From Pirellulales bacterium (lineage in GTDB: Bacteria > Planctomycetota > Planctomycetia > Pirellulales > PALSA-1355): DNA of 64,000 nt. The position numbers and the translations under genes are program-made. Positions 56,279 to 64,000 of the stretch are shown here, piece by piece (within the stretch, counting starts at the first letter, position 1; every line of letters starts with the position of its first letter). A model generated the notes under the pieces. The model worked only from the letters and a program-made list of their open reading frames with translations. It was not told the DNA's origin and searched no databases. The stretch is from assembly GCA_022844125.1 (NCBI GenBank), contig JALHMI010000011.1:124001-188000 (forward strand), written 5' to 3'.

Positions 56279-57442
56279 TCACTTCACAATCGCATTCAAT
56301 CCCTTCACCAACCGCCCGATTCCCTCGGCGATCGTCGCCCGCTCGAGCGCCCCGTACGCCACTCGCAACGTGCAACCCTGCTCGATGCCGAACGTTGTCC
56401 CCGGGATGACCGCCACGCCGTGCTCGCGCACCAATCGCTCGACGACGTCCATCGCGGCGAGCGGGGTATCGACGCTAACCAGAAAATAAAACGCCCCTAG
56501 CGCCGGCGGGATCCTACAGAACGATCGAACCGCGGCAAGCTCCTCAAGCACCATCGACCGCACTTCGGCCACCCGCGCCAGGTTCTCCCGCCGGTACGAA
56601 GCCGGCGCCCGCAACGCCCCCAGCGCCGCATGCTGCGACACCACCGGCGGACAGATCAGGATCGTGTCCTGCGCCTTGCGAACCGCGACGGTCAGCGCCT
56701 CGGGAATCACCATGTATCCGATCCGCCAGCTCGCGAAGCCATACGCCTTGGAGAATGAGTACAAGGAAATCGTGTGCTCCGCCGAACCGGCGAGCGAAGC
56801 CGGCGAAAAATGCTCCGCGCCGTCGTACACGAAGTATTCATACGCCTCATCGTTGATATGGTAGACGTCGCGCTCCTTGCACAGCCGATTCACGGCCGTG
56901 AGCGATTCGCGCGAGTACACCGCCCCCGACGGGTTGTTCGGCGAGATCGTGACCACGGCCCGGGTGCGCGATGTGATTGCCGCTGCGATCGCCGGCAAGT
57001 CAAGCTGATACTCGGCATCCAGCGGTACGATCACGGCCCGGCAGTTGAGCATCGCCAGGGCCATTTCGTGATTGAAGTAATACGGCGCCAGCAGGATAAT
57101 TTCGTCACTCGGATCGGCAATCGACAGGATCGCGTTGAAGAACGCCATGTTCCCGCCGGCCGTCACCACCACCCGGTTGCTGGCGCTGATCACGACGCCG
57201 TTCTCTGCCATCAGCTTGCCGCTGAGCATTTCGACCAGGGGGGCGATGCCTTCCACGGCGTGGTACTTGTGGTTCAGCGGCTCGGCCGCCATCGGCTGCA
57301 CGGCCTCGAGCGCCTGCCGCGGCGGACCGTAGTGCACCACGCCCTGGCCCAGCGAGATCGTGCCGGGATGCCGACGGATCAGCTCGGCGACGACCGGAAT
57401 GATCGGCGTCTGCACGTCCTGCATGCGTTGGGAAAGATGCAT
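56279..57442 (-). CDS. PLP-dependent class I/II aminotransferase
   Basis: A 387-residue aminotransferase of the AspC fold class. SLGQGVVHYGPP, TAGGNMAF, SPNNPSGAVYSRE and the PLP lysine in YSFSKAYGFASW (Lys232) are present. It resembles glutamine- or methionine-related transaminases (such as those in methionine salvage) that give alpha-keto amides as co-products. The nearby nitrilase would then hydrolyse the keto amide. The substrate is inferred from the pairing, not from the sequence alone. Confidence 0.88.
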   Translation of the reverse strand: MHLSQRMQDVQTPIIPVVAELIRRHPGTISLGQGVVHYGPPRQALEAVQPMAAEPLNHKYHAVEGIAPLVEMLSGKLMAENGVVISASNRVVVTAGGNMAFFNAILSIADPSDEIILLAPYYFNHEMALAMLNCRAVIVPLDAEYQLDLPAIAAAITSRTRAVVTISPNNPSGAVYSRESLTAVNRLCKERDVYHINDEAYEYFVYDGAEHFSPASLAGSAEHTISLYSFSKAYGFASWRIGYMVIPEALTVAVRKAQDTILICPPVVSQHAALGALRAPASYRRENLARVAEVRSMVLEELAAVRSFCRIPPALGAFYFLVSVDTPLAAMDVVERLVREHGVAVIPGTTFGIEQGCTLRVAYGALERATIAEGIGRLVKGLNAIVK

Positions 57443-57694
57443 CGACTATGGCCGTTCGAATAAGGGTCCGCATCGTAGCCGCGGAAGGTGCCAGCAGCAC
57501 CGATGATAGCGTCTCGTCGCGAGACCCACCATGCGAGGCCGTTCCCGCCGTCCCTGGCCAGAAACTGACCTCGGCTCCTTCTGCGTGACGTTTTCGTAAC
57601 TCGGGCGACTTGAACCCCCATTCGTCTTCCGAAGCAATGGGCAATCGGCTACATAGACGCAGCTTTCTCGCCCAAATTCCTCGGGGCCATCGCC

Positions 57695-58957
57695 ATGCCC
57701 GCGCGAGTCTTTTGCCTGTCGCTGTCGACGCTCCTGTTCATCACGCTCGTGGTCAGCGAGCTCGCAGCTCAAACTCCGCGCGAGCTCGCCGCTGCCCGCA
57801 GTTGGCTCGTCGAAAGCGAACTGGCCACCAGCGGCATCAAGAGCCCGCAGGTCCTGGCGGCGATGCGCGAGGTGCCGCGCCACGAGTTCGTTCCCGCCGA
57901 GTTGCGACCCTATGCCTACTTCGACACGACGCTGCCGATCGGCCACGGGCAGACCGTTTCGCCACCCTACATCGTGGCCTGGATGACCGAACAGCTTGAC
58001 CCGCAGCCCGGCGAGCGCGTGCTTGAGATCGGCACCGGCAGCGGCTATCAGGCGGCAGTGCTCAGCCGCCTGGCCAAGGACGTCTATACGATCGAGCTGC
58101 ATCCCGAACTGGCTCGGATGGCGACAGATGCAATCGCGCGGGTAAAGTACAAGAACATCCACGTCCGCCAGGGAGACGGCTTTCAAGGCTGGCCCGAAGC
58201 GGCCCCGTTCGACAAGATCATCGTCACCTGCTCTCCCGAGCAAGTGCCGACGCCACTCGCCGAGCAACTGCGCGAAGGGGGACGGATGCTGATCCCCATC
58301 GGCGAGGGCTTTCAGCAAAACCTCTGCGTGCTGGTGAAGGAAGGGGGCAAGCTTCGCGTCACCTCTCGCACTCCGACCTACTTTGTGCCGATGACCGGTG
58401 TCGCGGACACCCTTCGCAGTCCGACTTCGAACCTGGCGATCACGCCGCTAATTAACGGCAATTTCGAAGAGCTGCTTTCGCCGGGCGTGCCGGCCGCCTG
58501 GTTTTACCTCAGGCAGGCTCAGCTAGCTCCCAGCACGGAGCCGAACCATCCGGGACAGTGCCTGCTGTTCACCAACGCGGTCCCCGGCCGCAGCTCGCAG
58601 GCACTGCAGTCGCTAGGCGTGCAAGGTGATCGCGTCCGCCTGATCACCGTTCAAAGTTGGGTTATGTGTAAGGATGTTCAGCCGGTGGACGCCGCCAACC
58701 CGCGCGACGGTGCCAAGATTCTCGTCACGTTTTTCGACGCCGATCGCAAGACGCTTGACGAACAGATCGTCGGTCTCTGGCGCGAAGACACGGCGTGGAA
58801 AAAGCACATCGGGGTCATCAAAGTACCTCCCACGACGATCGGCATGACCGTGGCCATCGGCCTGTTCGGGGCTACCGGCGAGTTCCGGTGCGATGACATC
58901 GTGGTCCTCCCGGCGCAGGAGCGCGACTGGTCGCGGTTCGGTACGGCCCGCCGCTAG
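57695..58957 (+). CDS. pcm: Exported protein-L-isoaspartate methyltransferase fused to a C-terminal beta domain
   Basis: A 420-residue protein with an N-terminal signal peptide (about 1-25). Residues 30-225 are a PIMT domain: PRHEFVP, TLPIGHGQTVSPPYIVA and VLEIGTGSGYQAAVLS (SAM loop, 109-124). Residues about 254-415 form a beta-sandwich domain with NGNFEELLSPGVPAAWFY, similar to CBM_4_9-type carbohydrate-binding modules. PIMT normally repairs damaged Asp residues inside the cytoplasm, so an exported, fused form is unusual. Alone on the + strand. Confidence 0.88.
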   Translation: MPARVFCLSLSTLLFITLVVSELAAQTPRELAAARSWLVESELATSGIKSPQVLAAMREVPRHEFVPAELRPYAYFDTTLPIGHGQTVSPPYIVAWMTEQLDPQPGERVLEIGTGSGYQAAVLSRLAKDVYTIELHPELARMATDAIARVKYKNIHVRQGDGFQGWPEAAPFDKIIVTCSPEQVPTPLAEQLREGGRMLIPIGEGFQQNLCVLVKEGGKLRVTSRTPTYFVPMTGVADTLRSPTSNLAITPLINGNFEELLSPGVPAAWFYLRQAQLAPSTEPNHPGQCLLFTNAVPGRSSQALQSLGVQGDRVRLITVQSWVMCKDVQPVDAANPRDGAKILVTFFDADRKTLDEQIVGLWREDTAWKKHIGVIKVPPTTIGMTVAIGLFGATGEFRCDDIVVLPAQERDWSRFGTARR

Positions 58958-58983
58958 TCTCCCGATTGTCAAAGGACACATCG

Positions 58984-59853
58984 TCATCGCAGCGGCGCCC
59001 GGTCGCTCGACCAGCTTTTCACGGCCAGCGTCGTGTGCCCTTGGCGGATCTTCGCCGAAAACGCCGGATCGTCGCGATACCGATACGCGATCTCATTGAT
59101 CCGCGCGCCCTCCTTCGTCCGCTCGAAATTCTGGTCGATCTTGATCAGCTTCAGATCGTTTGCCAGCTCGTCCGAGAACGCCGGGAACAGCACCTGGTAC
59201 CCGTACGGCACCTTGTTCGGCGCGATCTCGTTCACGTGTCGCACAATGTTCGTCGTGCAGTTGTTGGTGATCAGGTTATATGACTCGGGCTCCGCAGCCA
59301 GCTTGTTCGCCCGCTTCAGCATGCTCGTAAAGAGCTGCTGCATCTGCTCGCGCGAAGCTTGCGCCCGATACACATACACGTCCGACATCCAGTGAATCGT
59401 CCGCAGTTGGATCAGGTCGCGTTCGTCCCCCACCACGTAGATCAGCTCGGTGGGCTGCGTGAAGCTCTTGATCGGGTCGAAATCGTCGCCGGGCTTGCGG
59501 CGCATCTCGACGCTCACCGCCACGTAATCCTGCCCATCGAATCCGAAGCTCAGGAACGTGTGGGCGCCGCCGGGCACGTCCGGAAAGGGCACCACGATGA
59601 AGTCGACCGAGTCCAACTTCTGCAGGTCGAAGGTCTTGTCGTAGTGATGCACCGTGTAGTCGTCGGCCGTGCGATACTCGGTGTTGCGGATGTTGTGCAC
59701 CGTGATCTGGCTGCCGCTGAAGTCCGCCGTCGGCGCAATCGCGTGGTTCGGCGACCACTCGCTTTTCATGCCGCGGCAGCCCTGCGCGCACACGACCAGC
59801 GCCGCGCAAACGGCGAGCGCCTGCATTTTGGCAGTCAGCTTGAGCATCGGCAT
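58984..59853 (-). CDS. DUF4105-type lipoprotein
   Basis: A 289-residue lipoprotein whose signal ends near VCAQGC. YNLITNNCTTNI and the surrounding region match the DUF4105 (Lnb N-terminal periplasmic) domain, which has a conserved Asn-Cys pair and is often exported. DFIVVPFPDVPGGAHTFLSFGF and the later NEIAPNKVPYGYQ also fit. Function not settled; family members are linked to lipid or envelope handling. The ATG at 59853 was taken; a GTG three bases upstream and another ATG six bases downstream are possible. Confidence 0.75.
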   Translation of the reverse strand: MPMLKLTAKMQALAVCAALVVCAQGCRGMKSEWSPNHAIAPTADFSGSQITVHNIRNTEYRTADDYTVHHYDKTFDLQKLDSVDFIVVPFPDVPGGAHTFLSFGFDGQDYVAVSVEMRRKPGDDFDPIKSFTQPTELIYVVGDERDLIQLRTIHWMSDVYVYRAQASREQMQQLFTSMLKRANKLAAEPESYNLITNNCTTNIVRHVNEIAPNKVPYGYQVLFPAFSDELANDLKLIKIDQNFERTKEGARINEIAYRYRDDPAFSAKIRQGHTTLAVKSWSSDRAPLR

Positions 59854-60019
59854 CACCGGCCATCTGGTCCTTCAGGCGGCCGCACCAGAACTGGCATTAT
59901 CGAACAAGACGTGAGGGCGCATCGGCCCGGCGCAGTTAATAGCACCGCCGGGCTGTTTCGCACAAGAGCGGTGCACCGAGTCCGCGAAGCGAAATCACTG
60001 CTAGCGACACACACGCCAG

Positions 60020-60055
60020 CATAAAGCCGGGGGAATACCTTCCCCCGGAACGCTC
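60020..60055 (+). repeat. Dispersed palindrome family A, copy 4
   Basis: A perfect 9-bp stem (CCGGGGGAA at 60027-60035, TTCCCCCGG at 60040-60048) around TACC, in the gap between two - strand genes. Confidence 0.75.
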
Positions 60056-60071
60056 CGCCGCGTCGATGTGC

Positions 60072-61073
60072 CTACACCGGCACGCTCTCCAGCACCTGGA
60101 CCTCGCTCTCCGTCGGCACGATGCGCTCCAGCCGGAATCCGCCCGCGGCGAATAACTCGCGATACTCCGCCTCGGTTCGCTCCTTTCCGCCGGGCATCAC
60201 CATCATGTTCAGATCCAGCAGCTTGCTGAAGCTTGGCTCATTCCCCGCCGGCACCACCCCTTCGATCACCAGCAGCTTTCCGCCCGGGCCGATCACTTTG
60301 CGAATGTTCTTCAGGATCACCAGCGATTGTTCGTCGGTCCAGTCGTGAATAATGTGCCGCATCAGGTAGGCGTCCGCCCCGGCCGGCACTGCTTCGAAGA
60401 AGTTGGTCGGCTTCAATGCCAGCCGGTCGACAAGCCCGTCCGCCGCGATCAGCGGCTTGGCCCGCTCGAGCACGCCGGGCAGATCGCACAGCATCGCCCG
60501 CACGCCTGGCACGCGCTTCAGGATCGCCCGCAGCACGCTGCCGTTGCCGCCCCCCACGTCGGCCAGCACGCCGAACTGGCTGAAGTCGTAAGCGTCGATC
60601 ATCGCGCCGGTTTCCCGCCCGTGAATGCTGACCATCGCCGCGTCGAACACCGCAGCCTGCTCGGGATGATCGCCCAGCCACTCGAAGATCGGCTTGCCGT
60701 AGATCTTGTCGAACGCCGTCTTGCCGGTCTGCACGCTGTAGAGCAGCTCGCCCCAGGCGTGGTAGTGCTCTTCGCCCATCATGATTGCGATCGCATGCTG
60801 CGAGCCCGGCACATCCTTCCGCAACTGCTCGGCCAGCGGAGTGAGCTCAAACTTGCCGTCGTCGCGCTGGCGGTAGACCTTCAAGCTCGCCAGCGCTCGG
60901 AGCACGCGAAACAGCGGCTCGGCCAGCACTCCGGTGGCCCCGGCGAGCTGCTCGGCCGACTGTGGTCCACTTTTCTGAAGGATGTCCGAGATTCCCAGCT
61001 TGGCGGCCACATACACGGCCTGCGTCGTCCAGTTCGAGGTGATCAACTCACCCAACCGCGGTCCACCGCTCAT
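60072..61073 (-). CDS. SAM-dependent O-methyltransferase (class 2-type)
   Basis: A 333-residue enzyme of the acetylserotonin/caffeate O-methyltransferase type. The N-terminal half has a winged-helix dimer domain (YVAAKLGISDILQKSGPQSA). The SAM site is VLADVGGGNGSVLRAIL, followed by LCDLPGVLERAKPLI and a catalytic region with MRHIIHDWTDEQSLVIL, where His is in the usual base position. It probably methylates a hydroxylated small molecule (secondary metabolite). An AGGAG ribosome binding site lies nine bases before the chosen ATG. Confidence 0.85.
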   Translation of the reverse strand: MSGGPRLGELITSNWTTQAVYVAAKLGISDILQKSGPQSAEQLAGATGVLAEPLFRVLRALASLKVYRQRDDGKFELTPLAEQLRKDVPGSQHAIAIMMGEEHYHAWGELLYSVQTGKTAFDKIYGKPIFEWLGDHPEQAAVFDAAMVSIHGRETGAMIDAYDFSQFGVLADVGGGNGSVLRAILKRVPGVRAMLCDLPGVLERAKPLIAADGLVDRLALKPTNFFEAVPAGADAYLMRHIIHDWTDEQSLVILKNIRKVIGPGGKLLVIEGVVPAGNEPSFSKLLDLNMMVMPGGKERTEAEYRELFAAGGFRLERIVPTESEVQVLESVPV

Positions 61074-61134
61074 CTTGAAAGTCTCCTGCCTACTGATCAT
61101 GCGTCACTTACTGCTTGGCGAATGTTCCAGCTTG

Positions 61135-61593
61135 TTACGCTGCTTCCGGCACGATCTCCGACGTGCAGTTCGGACACCGGCTCGCTTTCTTCGAGATCAT
61201 CGACCGACACATCGGACACTCGCGCGTCGCTGGTGGCGGTGGCGGCGACAGGCGATTCACCTGCCGAACCACCAGGAACACGCAGAACGCGATGATCACA
61301 AAGGTGACGATGTTGTTGATGAATCGGCCGTAGGAGACGGTGGCGATTCCGTGCTCCTTCGCCCAGGCGGCCGAGGTCGCGTTCTTGAAGTCCTCGGCAG
61401 GGGCATTGATCGGCAATGCCCAATCCTGGATGTCGCTCACCTGGCTCACCGACAACAGCACGCCAATCGGCGGCATAATCACGTCGTCGACCATCGAGGT
61501 CACGATCTTGCCGAACGCCGCGCCAATGATCACGCCAATCGCCAGATCGATCACGTTCCCGCGCAGCGCGAACTTCTTGAATTCCTGGAGCAT
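61135..61593 (-). CDS. mscL: Large-conductance mechanosensitive channel with zinc-ribbon tail
   Basis: A 152-residue channel protein. The first part is MscL: FALRGNVIDLAIGVIIGAAF (helix 1), a periplasmic loop with SYGRFINNIVTF and helix 2 (FVIIAFCVFLVVRQVNRL). The C-terminus is extended by a Pro-rich link and a zinc ribbon with CPMC (126-129) and CPNC (140-143), which normal MscL lacks. MscL opens under osmotic stress. A GGAGG ribosome binding site precedes the ATG at 61593. Confidence 0.92.
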   Translation of the reverse strand: MLQEFKKFALRGNVIDLAIGVIIGAAFGKIVTSMVDDVIMPPIGVLLSVSQVSDIQDWALPINAPAEDFKNATSAAWAKEHGIATVSYGRFINNIVTFVIIAFCVFLVVRQVNRLSPPPPPATRECPMCRSMISKKASRCPNCTSEIVPEAA

Positions 61594-61722
61594 GGCCGGC
61601 CTCCGTGCAGTGAGTGGGTGATACGCCTCTAGAAAGCGCCAACTCACCCTTTTATAACGGCCAGCCGATTTTCAGGTAGCCCCACCGAGTGCGGATCGCC
61701 CGGTGCAGCGCAAATGGGGGCG

Positions 61723-64000
61723 CTACTTTACCGGCTTCAGCAGCACGCCGCCAAACTGCATCAGCCTGCCGCGCGGTGCGCCGCGCGAGCGCAGCGTGAT
61801 CTGTTGCGCGCCCGCCGGCAGCTCGATCTCGCCGCACGGCACTTCCACATAGCGGTCAATGCTTCCCGTCGCCACCAGCTTTCCAGTCAGTTGCGGTCCG
61901 GCCGGCTGCGACGCATCAGCGCCCGCCGCCGGCGTACCGCTCGGCTGCACTTCCAGAATCCAACCGTTACCCGCGTCTTCATCCAGCGCGGCATAGTTCA
62001 GCACCATCTCGTACTTGCCGGCCTTCGGTAGCTCGACGTTCCACACCGCCTTGTCGTTTTCACTTTTCCACAGCCCCAGATTCTTATAAAGCTGCTCCAT
62101 CACGATCGTCGGGCCATAGATTTCACAGTTCGTCGGGTAGAGCTGCAGTGTCCCGTCCGTCGTCGGCGTGACCAGCCGCGGCTGGTTGGCTTCGAAAACC
62201 TTCCGCGGAGCACCCGATCCGCGCACATGCGCGATCACGTTCGCCAGCTCCTGCGGACTCATGTCCTTTTCCAAGCCTTCGGGCATCAGCGATTTGCCGG
62301 TCGCTTGCAGCATTTCCAGATCGCTTCGCAAGATCGTCTGCTGCTTCCCTTCCTGGCCCATCAGCGTGACGCTATTTCCGGTCTCGCTCGCGAGCAGCCC
62401 CGTGTGGGTGAGTCCGGACGTGGTCAGTGCCAGGTAATCGCGATACTTCGCTTCCACCGCCTTGTTCGGATCGAGTATCGCCACCAGCAGCGTCTCGGGC
62501 GAAAGATCGGTGAGCGAAGCCAGGTCGGGACCTACCTCGATGCCCACTCCGCGCAGCCGGTGGCACACCGCACAGCGCTTCGTGAACACGGCGACGCCAG
62601 CCGCCGCATCGCCCGGCGTGGCCAGAATCGAGCGGAACTGCTCGACCACCTGCGCGCGGTTCGATTCAATGCCGCCGGCCAGCAATTTCTCGGCCTGAGT
62701 GCGAATCGCCTCATCTTCCGACTGTTGCAGCCGCTGCCGCCGCGCGGCGTCGATGTCCGCGGCCGGAACCTCCTCGCGCTCGATCGCCGCCAAGAGCGCC
62801 TTCTGCCCGCTGGGCCGGCTCAGCAGCACTTCCAGAATCTGCGAACGCAATTCGGGGCCGTGCCCTTTCCAGCCCGAGAGCAGGGCAGGGGGGACCGTGT
62901 CCGAATCGATGCGGGCGAGCGACTCCACCGCGGCCGCCTGCACCGCGCCGCTCGTTTGCGGCACCAGCAGCGCCACCAGCGAGCCGATATCATCCGCTTG
63001 CGACGCGGGACTGCGTCCCAACAGCCGAATCGCCCGGATACGCTGCCCTTCATCGGCCGCGTCGTTGAGCGCCGTTTCGCGCGCGAAGGCGAACATCTTC
63101 GCCAAAGCCTGATCCGGATCGTACTTCTGCCAGTCCGTGCCGCTGCCGGCCAGGGCGTCTAGCAACCCGGCCAGCGAGGTGAGTTGCCAGGCGGCATAGC
63201 TTTCCTTGTGCGGCGCCCCGATTCGCTTGAGTGCGGCCGCCAGCGTCGCTTCGTCGTTATACGCCGTGGCCAGTCCGACAAGTTGCTCCAAAAGTTCCGC
63301 CGGCGGCTCGGCCGGAGCGCGCACGTCTAGCACCGCTTCGGTCACGCCCGCAAGATTCTTCGGCGTCACCGAACTAAGGACCGCGGCCGTCATGTAGCGA
63401 TCGTCACGACTGGCGAGCGCCAGTTCACCCAGAGTCTTGCCCGCTCGCGAATCGTCCCAGGCGCCCAGCGTGTAAGCGACTTGCAGCTTCACTTGTGGAT
63501 CGTTATCGCTCACGCGCTCCAGCAGCGCATCGCCCAGGGCTGGCGACTTTGCCAGATGGCTTTCCGCAATCCGAATCGCCTGCCGGCGCACGCCCGCATG
63601 CTCGTCGCGCATCCGCGCCGCGATTTCGTCGGGCGTCGCTTGACCCAGCAGCTCAAGCGTCCACAGCGCTTGCGCCCGGGTGACCGGTCGCTTGCTTTCG
63701 GCCGCGAGCTTGTGCAGCGGATCATGTGCCGCCGCGTCTGGCTTCCACAGCAGCATCTGCTGCGCCATGTCGCGCTGCCATCCGCTGGGGCTGTCGAGCG
63801 CGGCGACCACTTCCGCCGTCGAAAGCTTGTCCAGCCGTGGAATCGGCCGTCGCTCGCTTCCCACCGGCGAGACGCGATAAATCCGACCCATGTCGCTGCC
63901 GGCTCGCAGATCCACCTGTTTTTGCACGGAGAATGGAATCCACTGCGGATGCTCGATCGTCTGGCGATACATGTCCGTGACCCACAGCGCCCCGTCCGGA
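61723..64000 (-). CDS. Planctomycete membrane-bound-dehydrogenase-like protein with HEAT and heme-binding parts, 5' end cut by window edge
   Basis: The frame runs open to the right window edge, so the N-terminal part is missing. The first visible residues (PDGALWVTDMYRQTIEHPQW) are the end of the TIGR02604-type beta-propeller dehydrogenase domain. HEAT-type repeats follow, then the heme part with CAVCH and GVGIEVGPDLASLTDLSPETL (TIGR02603-like), and last a beta-rich C-terminal domain (about 160 residues) resembling a carbohydrate-binding module. This fusion is characteristic of planctomycetes and is probably exported, acting on sugars or related alcohols with electron transfer to a heme. Confidence 0.88.
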   Translation of the reverse strand, partial: PDGALWVTDMYRQTIEHPQWIPFSVQKQVDLRAGSDMGRIYRVSPVGSERRPIPRLDKLSTAEVVAALDSPSGWQRDMAQQMLLWKPDAAAHDPLHKLAAESKRPVTRAQALWTLELLGQATPDEIAARMRDEHAGVRRQAIRIAESHLAKSPALGDALLERVSDNDPQVKLQVAYTLGAWDDSRAGKTLGELALASRDDRYMTAAVLSSVTPKNLAGVTEAVLDVRAPAEPPAELLEQLVGLATAYNDEATLAAALKRIGAPHKESYAAWQLTSLAGLLDALAGSGTDWQKYDPDQALAKMFAFARETALNDAADEGQRIRAIRLLGRSPASQADDIGSLVALLVPQTSGAVQAAAVESLARIDSDTVPPALLSGWKGHGPELRSQILEVLLSRPSGQKALLAAIEREEVPAADIDAARRQRLQQSEDEAIRTQAEKLLAGGIESNRAQVVEQFRSILATPGDAAAGVAVFTKRCAVCHRLRGVGIEVGPDLASLTDLSPETLLVAILDPNKAVEAKYRDYLALTTSGLTHTGLLASETGNSVTLMGQEGKQQTILRSDLEMLQATGKSLMPEGLEKDMSPQELANVIAHVRGSGAPRKVFEANQPRLVTPTTDGTLQLYPTNCEIYGPTIVMEQLYKNLGLWKSENDKAVWNVELPKAGKYEMVLNYAALDEDAGNGWILEVQPSGTPAAGADASQPAGPQLTGKLVATGSIDRYVEVPCGEIELPAGAQQITLRSRGAPRGRLMQFGGVLLKPVK

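Overview
The window reads as a chromosomal segment of a planctomycete, most likely a member of the Pirellulales. The G+C content is high, long spurious antisense frames are everywhere, and the families are typical of that group: a Pirellula-type membrane-bound dehydrogenase with HEAT and heme-binding parts, a secreted double CxxCH cytochrome, a 3-keto-disaccharide hydrolase (DUF1080), a Tat-exported Gfo/Idh/MocA oxidoreductase, a TIGR03067-like small exported protein, an FHA/SpoIIE phosphatase, a DUF2007-like zinc-ribbon protein and a YfhO-like giant membrane protein. This placement is inferred from family content; no rRNA or tRNA gene was seen.

Positions 1-16,300: a flavin-type oxidoreductase (cut by the window edge) and glycine oxidase ThiO, a glutaredoxin-like protein, a Ser/Thr kinase, an unusual basic zincin behind a structured leader, a double-heme secreted protein, LarE, HisA, an EF-G paralogue, serine acetyltransferase, a YfhO-like membrane protein and an FHA protein. 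Positions 16,300-30,800: a di-heme cytochrome, small exported proteins, a Tat aldo/keto reductase, a short ThiC, a large secreted hydrolase, a SAM methyltransferase, an eight-EF-hand protein, FlgM, Fur with a probable Fur box, and small membrane or zinc-ribbon proteins. Positions 30,800-47,000: a 937-residue repeat/thioredoxin protein, two ABC ATPase-permease modules transcribed towards each other, a sialidase-like protein, a ChbG/YdjC deacetylase, an HGSNAT-like membrane acyltransferase, a secreted esterase and a penicillin acylase. Positions 47,000-64,000: an FHA-GAF-PP2C regulator, a hemerythrin-like protein, an oxidoreductase plus DUF1080 pair, a second secreted esterase, an omega-amidase/aminotransferase pair, an exported isoaspartyl methyltransferase fusion, a DUF4105 lipoprotein, an O-methyltransferase, MscL with a zinc-ribbon tail and the partial dehydrogenase.

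Most genes stand alone or in pairs. The clearest functional pairs are ThiO with the adjacent oxidoreductase, the two ABC modules, the omega-amidase with its aminotransferase, and the exported sugar-acting enzymes. The most interesting non-coding signal is a family of short intergenic palindromes (about 36 bp, four copies, with paired base changes that keep the stem), together with two other short dispersed hairpin families, all lying between genes.
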